Part shown: one piece after another, positions 34,501 to 41,400 of the stretch
How the letters are laid out: every line of letters begins with the position of its first letter
How positions within the stretch are numbered: the first letter of the stretch is position 1
From: Eublepharis macularius
Lineage: Eukaryota; Chordata; Lepidosauria; Squamata; Eublepharidae
DNA length: 64,000 bases
Assembly: GCF_028583425.1 (NCBI RefSeq)
Contig: NC_072795.1
Location: forward strand, 74,600,001 to 74,664,000
Direction: 5' to 3'
The notes under the pieces: model-generated
Database searches by the model: none
Seen by the model: only the letters and a program-made list of their open reading frames with translations
What the model was told of the DNA's origin: nothing
Translations under genes and position numbers: made by a program

Positions 34501-37260
34501 CCCAGGTTCTGTTCCTGCTGTTTCCATCGTCAGCTTTACCTACATCTCTCCCCTCCCCTTTCTTGTTGCAAAGTTCCCTTCTGTGAGCACTTGTATAGCA
34601 TAGGATGCAAGTTTTAATCTTCTTTTGGTTTTCTGTTATATTTTTAGTTTTAGATGTGTGCTAAAAATGGATCATGACTAGCAAATAGAATTGTGTAACA
34701 TCAAGTCTTCGGTCACTATTGCACTATTTTGGGTTGCTGGAGGATAGGTTGTTCTTGGGCATTACGTAGTATCTGTCCTGCTTTGTAGTACATTTGTAGT
34801 TTTATTGCTTGCTGAACTCATGTGCTTTTACACTGTTTTCACTCTACACTCCATCTGCACTTGCATTTTAGGCTGTTGTGATGGTTTTGGAATCAACTGG
34901 AGAAACAAACTTTAAGATGATGCTCAATTTGCTGAAATCCCTCTGGAAATCTGCTGTCATTACTATGGACCAAATGAAACGAGTAAGCATGACTGGCAGA
35001 TTTCCAAATGTATCCTGTTTATTATTAACTGATATCTAACAGTAGTACATTAGATTTGTGTCCACCAGTTACCATTTAACCAAATTGCCCGAGTCGTGGT
35101 GCTGAAATGTTGGAACTCCATCCCCAAGTTGATTTGTCTGTCTCCATAGTTGTCTTCTGTCAGTGCTCTTATTGGCCTTCCTCATAACTGCTGTTATGTG
35201 TGTTTGTATGCCTGTATGTTTTTATTTGTTTAAATATTTTATATATAACTTATTTTAAATGTCTTAATGTTTGCCATCTTGTGGGGGAGAACCTTATTTG
35301 GACAGAAAGATGGCATAGAAATGTTTTAAATAAATATTTGAGAATGCTTCTGTCATTTGAAGAAGCAGGACTGGAAATTTCAAACACTACCATGCAGTTT
35401 GCCGACTGCTTAAAATCATATTTATTATAAAAAATTATTGAGAAATGTTCACGACACTTCTCCAAGAAAAGAGATGGTTTACAAGTTTCAAAGTCTTAAT
35501 AGTCACCTCAAGGCATTTGTAAATACATGTAATGTAATGTAAATACATTTTAAAAGTGTATTTAATTTGTATAAAACCACTCTTCTCACTCCTTTCTGTC
35601 TGATAGCCAAATTTGGAAGTTGCAGTGAATTTTAATTTTATGACAGATTTCAGAGCAAAGAACCCATAATCCCTGAGCTGAATGCTGTTTTCTTCCTAAT
35701 TCTGATGTTGCAGGGTTATGAACGAGTTTACCGTGAAATCCCAGACATTAATCTTGATGTGCCACATTCATACTCTGTGCTGGAACGGTTTGTAGAGGAA
35801 TGCTTTAAAGCGGGAATAATTCCCAAACCATTGAGAGACCTCTGTCCTTCCAGGTATATAAGAAAAAATTGTTTGAGAGGTATCTGCAGCATATTAACCT
35901 TAAGGATACTGATCTAATTGGTTTAACGCAGGAATGTGGCCATTTCCAGTGGGCAGCTGAATCGTCACCTGATCAAGATGAAAGGAGTTGGTCAAATTGG
36001 ATAGATAGGCAGGGGCAGTACCTAACCCAGATTTATCATGACATTTAAACCTCTATCTGTCTGAGGCTCTATACTGGATGGAAGTGAGATAGGTCATGTG
36101 CATATTGCTTCTCTATGCTTTCTCAGGATTGAGAATATTGCCAGTTTGTCTTCTGGTCTGAACTGTAAGTCCTTGAATCATTTTACAGTAACATGGTACA
36201 TACATATTTGTTGGAGTGTTAATAAATGTTCTAGTCTCCATGATCAGTCATCCTGGAATTGCTGTCTAGTCTTCAGTTGATCTTCCAAGGATAAGAGTTT
36301 CTAAGTTGCTTCTTCACTTATGCTTTTTATTCCTCCCGGTGTTCCATAATTTCTCTTCCCTCCCCCCATTATAGTCCCAAAATCTTCAAGGTACTATATT
36401 GTATTGTGAGAGCAACAAATATACGTAACCTATGTGCATACTTTTTAAAAAAACTTGTCGCACAGCATTTGTTTTTATCATTGAAGAACTCTAGAATTTC
36501 TCTCATCCTTACACGTCCCCCTCCCCCAATACCTAAGTAAGGGTAGATATAAACTAAAAGCTGCTTATTTGTTTCATTTTAGGGGAAGGAAGCGTTTTGT
36601 AAGTGAAGGAGATGGAGGCCGTCTGAAAGCTGAAAGCTACTGAAAACATGAATCAACTCTTACAGCCATAGAGATTTAAAGGGAATATATATGTATATAT
36701 TCTTTAGTAAGAGTTGTTTAACACAGTTCATTTATTCTTAGAATATGCACTTGTTGGGGCACAACACTTCAAAAGGTTTTTAAACTTTGTGTTCACAAAG
36801 AAAATTCTTTTCTTGTGACCTATAATTGGGACAGAACAAGTAACTGCCTTTCTGTGGAGGTTTGCAGAAATAAGCTACTATTTTGTAAGTGCCATATGTT
36901 TGACCTAATCATTCCATGTTTTGCATTGATGCCTGCCTGCCTGCCACTCCTTTCTTTCAAGGACAGTGTTTTTGTAGTAAAATCACTGGTTTATACAAAG
37001 CTTTATAGAATAGGTCAAGTTAAGCTGCTGGAACCCTATTTTGGCTGCTGCTGTTAAAATACTGTGCTTTGGGAGGAAAAAAGTTATTTCTTTGTTTTAA
37101 AGAATCTAAGAAATTTAGTTTGGTCATTAGTGTATTCATTTTCCAGGGGAACATATTGATTAGGTCTTAAAGACTAGTTCAGCAAATGGTGGCTGGAACA
37201 TCTATTTTTCTACAAAACTGGAGAAATGAATAGTTACAATAGACTATATTGCAAAATAAA
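10421..37260 (+). CDS. PDCD4: PDCD4, programmed cell death 4 (gene span; coding exons 2-12)
   Basis: Tumour-suppressor translation inhibitor. Its two MA3 domains bind eIF4A, block its helicase activity and its binding to eIF4G, and so repress cap-dependent translation in cytoplasm; the protein also shuttles to the nucleus. Coding segments: 10485-10527, 12170-12469, 15364-15458, 17461-17574, 18228-18449, 21278-21375, 22255-22369, 34291-34398, 34872-34982, 35714-35853, 36583-36643. All junctions have AG/GT and the phases join into 1407 nt, 468 residues, against 469 in human. S67, S71 and S76 (S6K site and DSGRGDS beta-TrCP degron) keep human numbering. MA3-1 is at about 162-283 and MA3-2 at about 325-448. 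The RKRFVS Akt-type site is near the C-terminus (S456). Exon 1 (5'UTR) was not found and is probably upstream of the window. It converges with BBIP1. Confidence 0.97.
10618..10800 (-). repeat. Decayed tRNA-derived SINE (reverse orientation)
   Basis: In reverse complement it shows a tRNA-like head with a 'gtttaatccctgg' B-box-like stretch, then the body seen at 169-355, ending in the 'gctgagtcagatcattg' block. It is in PDCD4 intron 2. Confidence 0.6.
10801..12169. other. PDCD4 intron 2, no further feature recognised
   Basis: AT-rich sequence. The ORFs at 10960-11163 and 11428-11772 have no recognisable domain and are treated as chance. Confidence 0.5.
12170..12469 (+). CDS. PDCD4: PDCD4 exon 3
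   Basis: A 300-bp exon (acceptor TTTTGAG|AACAAG, donor AAAG|GTTGGT). It encodes residues 15-115: the N-terminal RNA-binding basic stretch ([18 protein letters not shown]), the DSGRGDS degron with S71 and S76, and the [10 protein letters not shown] run. S6K1 phosphorylation at S67 and beta-TrCP binding to DSGRGDS control turnover in mammals. One residue is missing relative to human ([10 protein letters not shown] against SDSGSDALRSG). Confidence 0.97.
12860..13130. repeat. Probable decayed LINE-like repeat
   Basis: The 'gactgtccttcaaatatgtcggcc' and 'agattggcaccttgaa' blocks look like a dispersed repeat I have seen in reptile introns, but I cannot name the family. Low confidence. Confidence 0.3.
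13140..14560 (+). mobile_element. Non-LTR retrotransposon fragment with AP-endonuclease domain
   Basis: A 412-codon open frame (ATG 13319, stop 14555-14557). It carries apurinic-endonuclease-like motifs: [16 protein letters not shown] (about residues 121-129), [31 protein letters not shown] (about 202) and [10 protein letters not shown] (about 231, the SDHxPL motif with G for S). A basic [12 protein letters not shown] linker follows. The endonuclease nicks the target for reverse transcription. No RT follows, so the copy is truncated. The clade is not determined; the first part may read into non-element DNA. It lies in PDCD4 intron 3, sense direction. Confidence 0.75.
14561..15363. other. PDCD4 intron 3 remainder
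   Basis: No gene or confident repeat. A polypyrimidine tract (TTTTTTTTTAG) ends the intron at 15363. Confidence 0.5.
15364..15458 (+). CDS. PDCD4: PDCD4 exon 4
   Basis: A 95-bp exon encoding [20 protein letters not shown] and [11 protein letters not shown], close to human (one P for T, one I for V). It covers the glycine-rich linker before the first MA3 domain. Acceptor TTTTAG|GTGG, donor CCAG|GTAAGA. Confidence 0.97.
15588..15830 (+). repeat. SINE-like reptile repeat
   Basis: It has the ordered blocks 'tttatatcctgcctttctcc', 'cctcacaacaaccctgtgag', 'caaagtcacccagtgagctt' and 'ggatctcccagatcctagtcc'. This is a better preserved copy of the repeat at 1037-1245. Confidence 0.6.
15831..17460. 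other. PDCD4 intron 4, no further feature recognised
   Basis: A poly-C tract at about 16936-16949. No coding signal. Confidence 0.5.
17461..17574 (+). CDS. PDCD4: PDCD4 exon 5
   Basis: 114 bp, 38 codons in phase 0. It begins [20 protein letters not shown] and ends [12 protein letters not shown], the first helices of the first MA3 domain. Acceptor AACAG|GAG, donor GCG|GTATGT. Confidence 0.97.
18228..18449 (+). CDS. PDCD4: PDCD4 exon 6
   Basis: 222 bp, 74 codons. It encodes [20 protein letters not shown] through [13 protein letters not shown], the core of MA3-1 that contacts eIF4A. Acceptor TTATAG|GAG, donor CACAG|GTTTG. Confidence 0.97.
18450..21277. other. PDCD4 intron 6; GC-richer repeat-like segments
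   Basis: A segment at about 19370-19960 is GC-richer than the surrounding intron and holds no convincing ORF. Another at about 20330-20920 has a 197-codon minus frame without a recognised domain. Both are probably old repeats, but I cannot name them. A poly-C tract lies at 19004-19018. Confidence 0.4.
21278..21375 (+). CDS. PDCD4: PDCD4 exon 7
   Basis: 98 bp encoding [20 protein letters not shown] then [13 protein letters not shown], the end of MA3-1. The last Arg codon is split with exon 8 (CG|T). Donor CTCG|GTAAGT. Confidence 0.97.
22255..22369 (+). CDS. PDCD4: PDCD4 exon 8
   Basis: 115 bp encoding [18 protein letters not shown] then a [15 protein letters not shown] linker between the MA3 domains. 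Acceptor TTCATAG|TGC, donor AAGAG|GTATTT. The following intron is about 11.9 kb and is filled with DIRS copies. Confidence 0.97.
22966..24686 (+). pseudogene. DIRS gag-like ORF of copy B, split by L1
   Basis: The N-terminal part (22966-about 23150) has two CxxC-like pairs. The C-terminal part, 195 codons from 24099, is rich in Ser, Pro and Glu ([20 protein letters not shown]). The function of DIRS ORF1 is presumed gag-like. The frame needs removal of the L1 and probably one shift to be continuous, so it is recorded as broken. Confidence 0.6.
23136..24011 (+). mobile_element. 5'-truncated L1 with 16-bp target-site duplication
   Basis: The direct repeat AAAGGCAGTTCTTTGG lies at 23136-23151 and 23996-24011. 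Between the copies the frame encodes the L1 ORF2 C-terminus: [20 protein letters not shown], then [12 protein letters not shown] (the Cys-rich segment), then after one frameshift [20 protein letters not shown]. It ends in an A-rich tail (AATAAAGAAAAATTTAG). It inserted into the gag region of DIRS copy B. Confidence 0.9.
26376..26575 (+). repeat. DIRS copy C left inverted terminal repeat
   Basis: It matches the reverse complement of 28430-28650 with few differences, including the GGGGGCGCACGTACGCACC stretch (here 26466-26484). Confidence 0.85.
26731..27261 (+). pseudogene. DIRS RNase H/C-terminal pol fragment (copy C)
   Basis: A 176-codon open frame with [29 protein letters not shown] and [13 protein letters not shown] blocks, typical of the region between RNase H and the recombinase in DIRS pol. 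The RT part is absent. Its stop codon overlaps the recombinase start (ATGTCTGACAGAGTAG, 27246-27261), the overlapping-ORF layout usual in DIRS elements. Confidence 0.75.
27246..28256 (+). CDS. DIRS tyrosine recombinase (intact ORF, copy C)
   Basis: A 336-residue open frame; the frame extends upstream, but 27246 is the start because upstream codons are out-of-frame RNase H and its ATG overlaps the pol stop. Core-binding part: residues about 10-100 ([20 protein letters not shown]). Catalytic motifs: TSARRVSEL (R150), KVVLR (K170), AHSTR (H279, R282), TWSS (W304), KHYALD (nucleophile Y314). All expected residues are present. The enzyme integrates the circular DNA copy by site-specific recombination, with no DDE integrase. 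Whether it is expressed is unknown; it lies sense in PDCD4 intron 8. Confidence 0.85.
   Translation: MSDRVAEILLNARRDTTRRSYSAKWKCFEAWANDKGVNVWDCHLSSVFEFLLSLKDGGLSNSSIKVYLAAISAFHPKIDGKTVFSHSLSKSFLKGLHNMFPQVKEIVPQWSLQVVLAGLMKSPFEPLATCELKWLFWKVAFLIAITSARRVSELAALRWDPPFLKVHQNKVVLRPDLRFRPNVSTQFHTSQDIVLPIFFPDPSDNSERALHSLDVRRAILFYLQRTSQFRCAKQLFVCYYGPRKGRATTAQSISRWVTQTVRACYSHAKLPCPLEVKAHSTRAQAASVAFLRDVPLQDIRAATWSSSDTFAKHYALDVWERKEAAVGQAVLQSLFQ
28298..28386 (+). repeat. DIRS copy C internal complementary region
   Basis: The first half (GGGCTGCACAGAAGACGGAC, 28305-28324) is the reverse complement of the left terminus at about 26382. The second half (GAGTTGCGCTTACTGTAACT, 28335-28354) is the reverse complement of the right terminus at about 28625-28650. 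Confidence 0.85.
28430..28650 (-). repeat. DIRS copy C right inverted terminal repeat
   Basis: The inverted partner of 26376-26575. It extends about 30 nt further outward (AGTTACGGTAAGCGCAACT) than the left copy. Confidence 0.85.
29015..29653 (+). pseudogene. DIRS gag-like C-terminal part (copy E)
   Basis: The frame shows the DIRS gag C-terminal signature ([19 protein letters not shown] and KIEDFPFEG blocks). It ends in a glutamine run. Codons before about 29100 read through the D1 terminus and are not gag. Confidence 0.6.
29093..31260 (+). mobile_element. DIRS element copy E (gag end, RT, RNase H), broken
   Basis: In order: a gag tail frame (29102-29650; [54 protein letters not shown]), RT (29790-30090; [20 protein letters not shown], then [14 protein letters not shown]), the RT connection (30094-30504), RNase H (30562-31026; [35 protein letters not shown]) and the pol tail (30843-31241; [14 protein letters not shown]). 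The palm motif is YLND in place of YLDD. Stops and one frameshift break it. No recombinase of the same lineage follows. Confidence 0.75.
29790..31241 (+). pseudogene. DIRS reverse transcriptase-RNase H (copy E)
   Basis: The RT core is in 29797-30093 with a stop at its end, then continues in the same frame at 30094-30504. RNase H resumes at 30562 after a stop in the 30502 region. The palm motif YLND lacks the second Asp-Asp residue needed for metal binding, so the RT is inactive. The RNase H block keeps HTDNT. The pol tail shifts frame near 30900-31020. Confidence 0.75.
32230..33324 (+). pseudogene. DIRS tyrosine recombinase (copy D2), degraded
   Basis: The core-binding part ([20 protein letters not shown]) ends at a stop at 32387. 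The next frame has [13 protein letters not shown], in which the catalytic Arg position before (V/I)SEL is Ile. A gap with stops follows, then 32923-33324 with [12 protein letters not shown] (H-x-x-R) and [17 protein letters not shown] (W and Y). The premature stops and the lost Arg make it non-functional. It is closely related to the recombinase of copy A. Confidence 0.85.
33325..33751 (+). repeat. DIRS D-family 3' terminus with internal complementary region
   Basis: The inner block 33335-33440 and the outer block 33655-33751 are inverted relatives (gatgtcctcc...gagaaggacc against gaagggtc...gagaacatctt). This is the same layout as 1942-2440 in copy A. Confidence 0.7.
33873..34250 (-). repeat. 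BovB/RTE LINE fragment
   Basis: In reverse complement it encodes [20 protein letters not shown] then YTMRRQDS, the BovB ORF2 C-terminal block usually read as [22 protein letters not shown]. It is truncated at both ends and carries stops. BovB is abundant in squamates and supplies enzymes for SINEs such as the one at 37441. Confidence 0.8.
34291..34398 (+). CDS. PDCD4: PDCD4 exon 9
   Basis: 108 bp, 36 codons: [20 protein letters not shown] then [16 protein letters not shown], the start of MA3-2. Acceptor TTGATAG|ATT, donor ATGAA|GTAAGG. Confidence 0.97.
34872..34982 (+). CDS. PDCD4: PDCD4 exon 10
   Basis: 111 bp, 37 codons: [20 protein letters not shown] then [17 protein letters not shown], in MA3-2. 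Acceptor TTTTAG|GCT, donor CGA|GTAAGC. Confidence 0.97.
35050..35345 (+). repeat. L2-like LINE 3' fragment
   Basis: The blocks 'gctgaaatgttggaactcc', a T-rich 3'UTR and 'ttttaaataaatattt' match the 3' end of the L2-like copies at 39290 and 40690. Confidence 0.55.
35714..35853 (+). CDS. PDCD4: PDCD4 exon 11
   Basis: 140 bp: [20 protein letters not shown] then [20 protein letters not shown] and RDLCPSR, the end of MA3-2. Acceptor TTGCAG|GGT, donor TCCAG|GTATAT. The final Arg codon is split with exon 12. Confidence 0.97.
36583..37260 (+). CDS. PDCD4: PDCD4 exon 12 (C-terminus and 3'UTR)
   Basis: The coding part 36583-36643 encodes [19 protein letters not shown] then TGA. RKRFVS is the Akt/S6K-type site near the C-terminus. 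The 3'UTR is AU-rich, carries a miR-21 8-mer at 36870-36877, and ends around an AATAAA at 37255-37260, so the transcript end is probably 10-25 nt later. Confidence 0.95.
36870..36877 (+). promoter_or_regulatory. miR-21 8-mer seed match in PDCD4 3'UTR
   Basis: ATAAGCTA pairs with miR-21 positions 2-8 plus the terminal A, starting 227 nt after the stop codon. In mammals PDCD4 is a well-known miR-21 target through one site at a very similar distance from the stop. Conservation of both sequence and position supports function. Confidence 0.85.
37255..37260 (+). terminator. PDCD4 poly(A) signal
   Basis: AATAAA, 612 nt after the stop, followed by a T-rich stretch and GT-containing sequence. It is the best candidate; alternative distal sites were not excluded. 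Confidence 0.7.
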
Positions 37261-37428
37261 CTTTTTGTGAAGCAGAGCTTTGCCTTGCCTTCTTAAACAA
37301 TTCTACATGTTCACTGACTCTCAGTTACATCTATGACAGGTCTGGTCCTTAAGTCTCCCATTTTTAAAATTTTATAATGGGCTACCTTCATCACTGCGTG
37401 GATAAATCCAGGTGGATAAACTACTGTC

Positions 37429-37748
37429 TACCAGAAGGTAAGAGCCCCGTGGCGCAAAGTGGTAAGCTGCAGTACTGCAGTCCAAGCTCTGCTCATGACC
37501 TGAGTTCGATCCCAGCGGAAGCCAGGTTTAGGTAGCCGGCTCAAGGTTGACTCAGCCTTCCATCCTTCCGAGGTCGGTAAAATGAATGCCCAGTTTTCTG
37601 GGGGTAAAGTGTAGATGACTGGGGAAGGCAATGGCAAACCACCCCATAAAAAGTCTGCCAAGAAAACGTTGTGATGCGACGTCCCTCCATGGGTCAGTAA
37701 TGACTCGGTGCTTGCACAGGGGACTACCTTTACCTTTACCAGAAGGTA
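37429..37748 (+). mobile_element. Sauria-type SINE with 12-bp target duplication
   Basis: Complete. The head is tRNA-like (GTGGCGCAAAGTGG A-box region, GAGTTCGATCCC B-box region, about 37449-37511). A body with the GCAATGGCAAACCACC block follows, and the 3' end is GGGGACTACCTTTACCTTTA. The target duplication TACCAGAAGGTA lies at 37429-37440 and 37737-37748. The ACCTTT tail repeat is the hallmark of squamate SINEs moved by BovB. It lies just after the PDCD4 poly(A) site, between the two converging genes. Confidence 0.9.
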
Positions 37749-37794
37749 GGCAAGTGTAGTAATCTGTACCATCACCATTCCTGAGTTCAGTGAA

Positions 37795-37978
37795 ATCAAG
37801 TTACAGCTAACTTAGGGTGACTCCATAGGGTTTTCAAAGCAAGAGATGTTCAGAGGAGGTTTGGGATTGCCTGCCTCTGCATAACTCCCTGGCTTTCCCT
37901 GGTGGTCTCCATTCCAAGTACTAATCATGGCTGATTCTACTTAGCTTCCAAGATCTGATAAGACCTAGCCTGGGCATT
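37795..37978 (-). repeat. 5S rRNA-derived SINE (SINE3-like)
   Basis: In reverse complement the head reads GATCTTGGAAGCTAAG, then GATTAGTACTTGGAATGGAG and ACC, matching the central 5S rRNA gene including its internal promoter region. A non-5S body follows with an AACCTCCTCTGAACATCTCT block. Many substitutions make a functional 5S gene unlikely. Confidence 0.8.
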
Positions 37979-38269
37979 GGTTGTCAAGTGAAAAATGTTT
38001 TCTGTTGTAAACCTGATTTTTAAAAAAGGTTCCTCCATAATTGTGACCTCATCTAGATACTGAATTTCTGATTTCACATCCAATACACAGGACTCCAAAG
38101 TCAGGATTAAATCATTTTTAAAGTCTTTGCATATAAAGAACATAAGCCAAGATTAACAATACAGCACTTTTCAGTTTACTATTCATACCACATTTGTTTG
38201 CTATCTACACCAATACAGTAACAGGAGAAATCTATGCACATAAAATAGTGGATAAACATGGCTTCTGAA

Positions 38270-38427
38270 TTATTGTGCTGACTGCTGAGCAAGCTGTTCC
38301 TGCTGTTTAATAGTTTCCTGTGCTTCACGCTGCATTTTCTCAAGCTTTTCTAAAGTAACTGATTTTAAAGGTAGCAACTTCGGCTTGCACAACACCATGG
38401 TAGTCACATCTTCCACTGCTAGCTTTC
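38270..38427 (-). CDS. BBIP1: BBIP1 last coding exon
   Basis: 158 bp. In minus orientation the acceptor is TTTTCAG|GAAAGC and the stop TAA is at 38270-38272. It encodes most of the protein, including [20 protein letters not shown] and the following helix. The C-terminal tail ([11 protein letters not shown]) differs from the human one. Confidence 0.94.
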
Positions 38428-41400
38428 CTGAAAACAAGAAAAACAAAACTGTTAAACAAAATCTGGATTAAAATCTCCACAAAGCACACCAGGTATCCTT
38501 GGGACATTGAACCTGTTTTAACAAGAATCATGAGAATAAAACAAAGGAAAAAGAACCATGTATGGCCACCTAAGGACTTCACAACTAGCGCAGGATAACA
38601 ATGCAATACAGAGCCCCACCCCTGCCCCTCCAATCATGGGCACCAAAGGTATAATGCCAGCACAGTACTAAAAACTTGTCTCTTGAGATAAGTCTTAACA
38701 AGTAATTGGGCAATCAACATAGTAAACAGGTTTCAAATGCATTGTTCTTTCCCACCCTACACAAACACGAGTTTATAAGCTGCCTCCACAGAAAAGCTCT
38801 CTGTATTTTAAGATCTGGGCTACTTCCATAACTGGGTTATTCATAAGAAAAAGCCTGAAGTCCCCTGCTAGCATCCTCCTCCTCTCCCAACAGAAAACCA
38901 AGGCTAAGGGCCAGTGTACTTTACCAAGGTTCAGCAAATCACAGATGCCAGGTCACCATGATGTCTAGAAATTTCATTGTGCCACCTAGTATTTTTAGCA
39001 CTGATTTTATTTTAGTGTGTCTAAGTGATCTTAAGAAAAAGTATAAACCTGCCATTTCACATAAGAGTAAATTCTGCCCTATAACATAACTACATATGCA
39101 TGAAGTTCTTGCCATTGCTTAGGTGTTAACTTTACACCATTCAGTGGTAGCAGATTTTCTTAACTAGCTGCTTTCTAGACTGCTATTTCAATTAAACAGA
39201 TCTTTTTAAAGCAATCATTAAGTTATGAAAAATTGGGGAGAAGTTATAGTTATATGTTTTCTAATGATTTCCCCCCCAAAATTGTTATAGGTAAAGAGGT
39301 GCCTGAAGGCAATTTGGGATGGATGAGGTCTAACAAGCTGAAACATAATCCTGACAAAACAGAGGCGCTACTGCTAGAGGGAAGGTTTGACCCAGGAATG
39401 GGGATATCTCATATTCTGGATGGGGTTGCCCCCAAAGGAACATGTTTGTAGCTTGGGGGTGCTGCTGGACCTGGCCTCTTGTTGGATAAACAGGTCCAGG
39501 CACTTCTCACCAGCTTTGGCTGGTGAGAGCTGCAACCTTTCCTGGGCATGAAAGATCTTGCCAGTGCACTACAAACTCTGGTAACATCTAGATTAGATTA
39601 CTGCACTGTGTTCTATGTTGGGCTGCTGGAAAGACTGTCTGGAAGCTACAATTGGCACAGAATGCTGTAGCCACACTGTTGATTGGAGTGGGTCATAGGG
39701 ACCATCTCTCTCCAATTTTGATCTACCTGCACTCGCTCCCAATTTGATTCCAGGCCCAATTCAAGGTGCTGGTATAGACCTTTAAAGCCGTATATGACTT
39801 GGAGGCCAGCATACCTTAATGACCACCTTCTTCCATATGAACCTATCCATCAACTACTGTAATCTTAGGAGACCTTCCTTCAGGTGCCCCTGCCATCTGC
39901 GTGGCAACCCAAGAAATAGGGCCTACTCAGTCATGGTGCCAAAACTTTGCAACTCTCTCCCCAGGGAGATTTGCCCATCTCCCTTTGTCATTGTCTCCTG
40001 GCAGCCCAGTAAACTCTTATCTGCTATCTTCTCTTACCTTGTACGTGTGTTTATATGTGTTATGGTGACAACCCCATCACAAGCCTTTCACATGCGACCT
40101 CCCAGGCAGGTAAAAACTGGGTCACCACACACCACCTGTCTAGCCTCCACTATAGCCAGCAGAGAGCCCTGACCCCAATCCTTACTCTCTCCTCTTCCAG
40201 AGGCTCCCCCAGACAGGTAGCCAGTTCCCGGTATTTACCTCTGTTCATCCAGCTACAGCCCAGGGCTATTAAGGAAAAGGGAACCTGAAGGTTACTTTCC
40301 CTATATATACATTGCTACCATTTAAACTTGGCCCATTTAACATGACCAGAGTGTTTGTGTGTATGTGGCATTTTCCCCCCTCAACCAATAATTTCAAGCC
40401 AACTAGGGTTAAACAAAACAAAACAAAAACAAATTTTATTTACAAAACAGAATATAGGAGAGAACAGATTTTAACCTAAGAAACAAACAGAGAATGTTTC
40501 AATGTCACAGAACAGGTTTGTAATCAATTATCCTCTCTGCTGACTCTCCCCAGCAGAGTCTAAATCCTTCTCCCTCAGCAACTCCCAAAAGCCACCTTTT
40601 TATACAACTCTCATTGGCCCAGCATTCCACCCACTCCCATTGGCTGTCTCTCAAGGCAGGCAGAGCTGGAGCCAGTTCTGTCTGTCACATATGTCAATAT
40701 TTTTATTGTATTTATGAATTTTAAATATAATTCTAATATTTTAATTATCTTTTTACCACTTTGGGGATCCTACTTTGAGATAAAAGGTTGAATATAAATA
40801 TTTTAAATAAATATATTGCCAATTTTAAAAAAGCAGTCCTCAGTTTTGGGGGAGGAATGGCTGCTGTGTAGGCAGGACTAGAAGAATTCACTTTCCTATC
40901 CACACAGCTACCTTCCAAATTTTGCTACCTTCTTTCCCAAAACTCTACAGCAAAGGAAGTTTGGAAAAGATCAGACAAAAGCTGGAAAATCTGAGGGGTG
41001 GATGAATGTGCCATGATGCTGTGTGGAAAAACCCACTTCCCAATAGCACTGAACCTGGGGCAAGCAGGAAAAGAAGGTCCTATACTCCAGAACTGGCAAC
41101 ATAGGGGAAAATGCTGCTTCAATGATCTACCTACATGAAAAAGTCACATTGAACAGCAGGCTATCACTGTAATGGGAGGTGGAAGACTCGGTGTTTACTA
41201 GTTTATGATAAGGGCTAAGTATACCTGAACAAGGAATCACTGCCAGTAAACAACTCAAAAATATTGCAAAAAATTTGACTGGTAAGAAAATGCTGAGGGA
41301 AGGGGGACTGGATCCCAGGCAACAGCATATAGACTATGTGGAAAGGTAACTGAATGAAAAACTCCACAAGATTATTTTCAGTTGTCCACAGCCACTGCTT

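Noticed and set aside
37870..37978. Functional 5S rRNA gene
   Set aside because: Many substitutions, missing 5S ends, and a fused SINE body.
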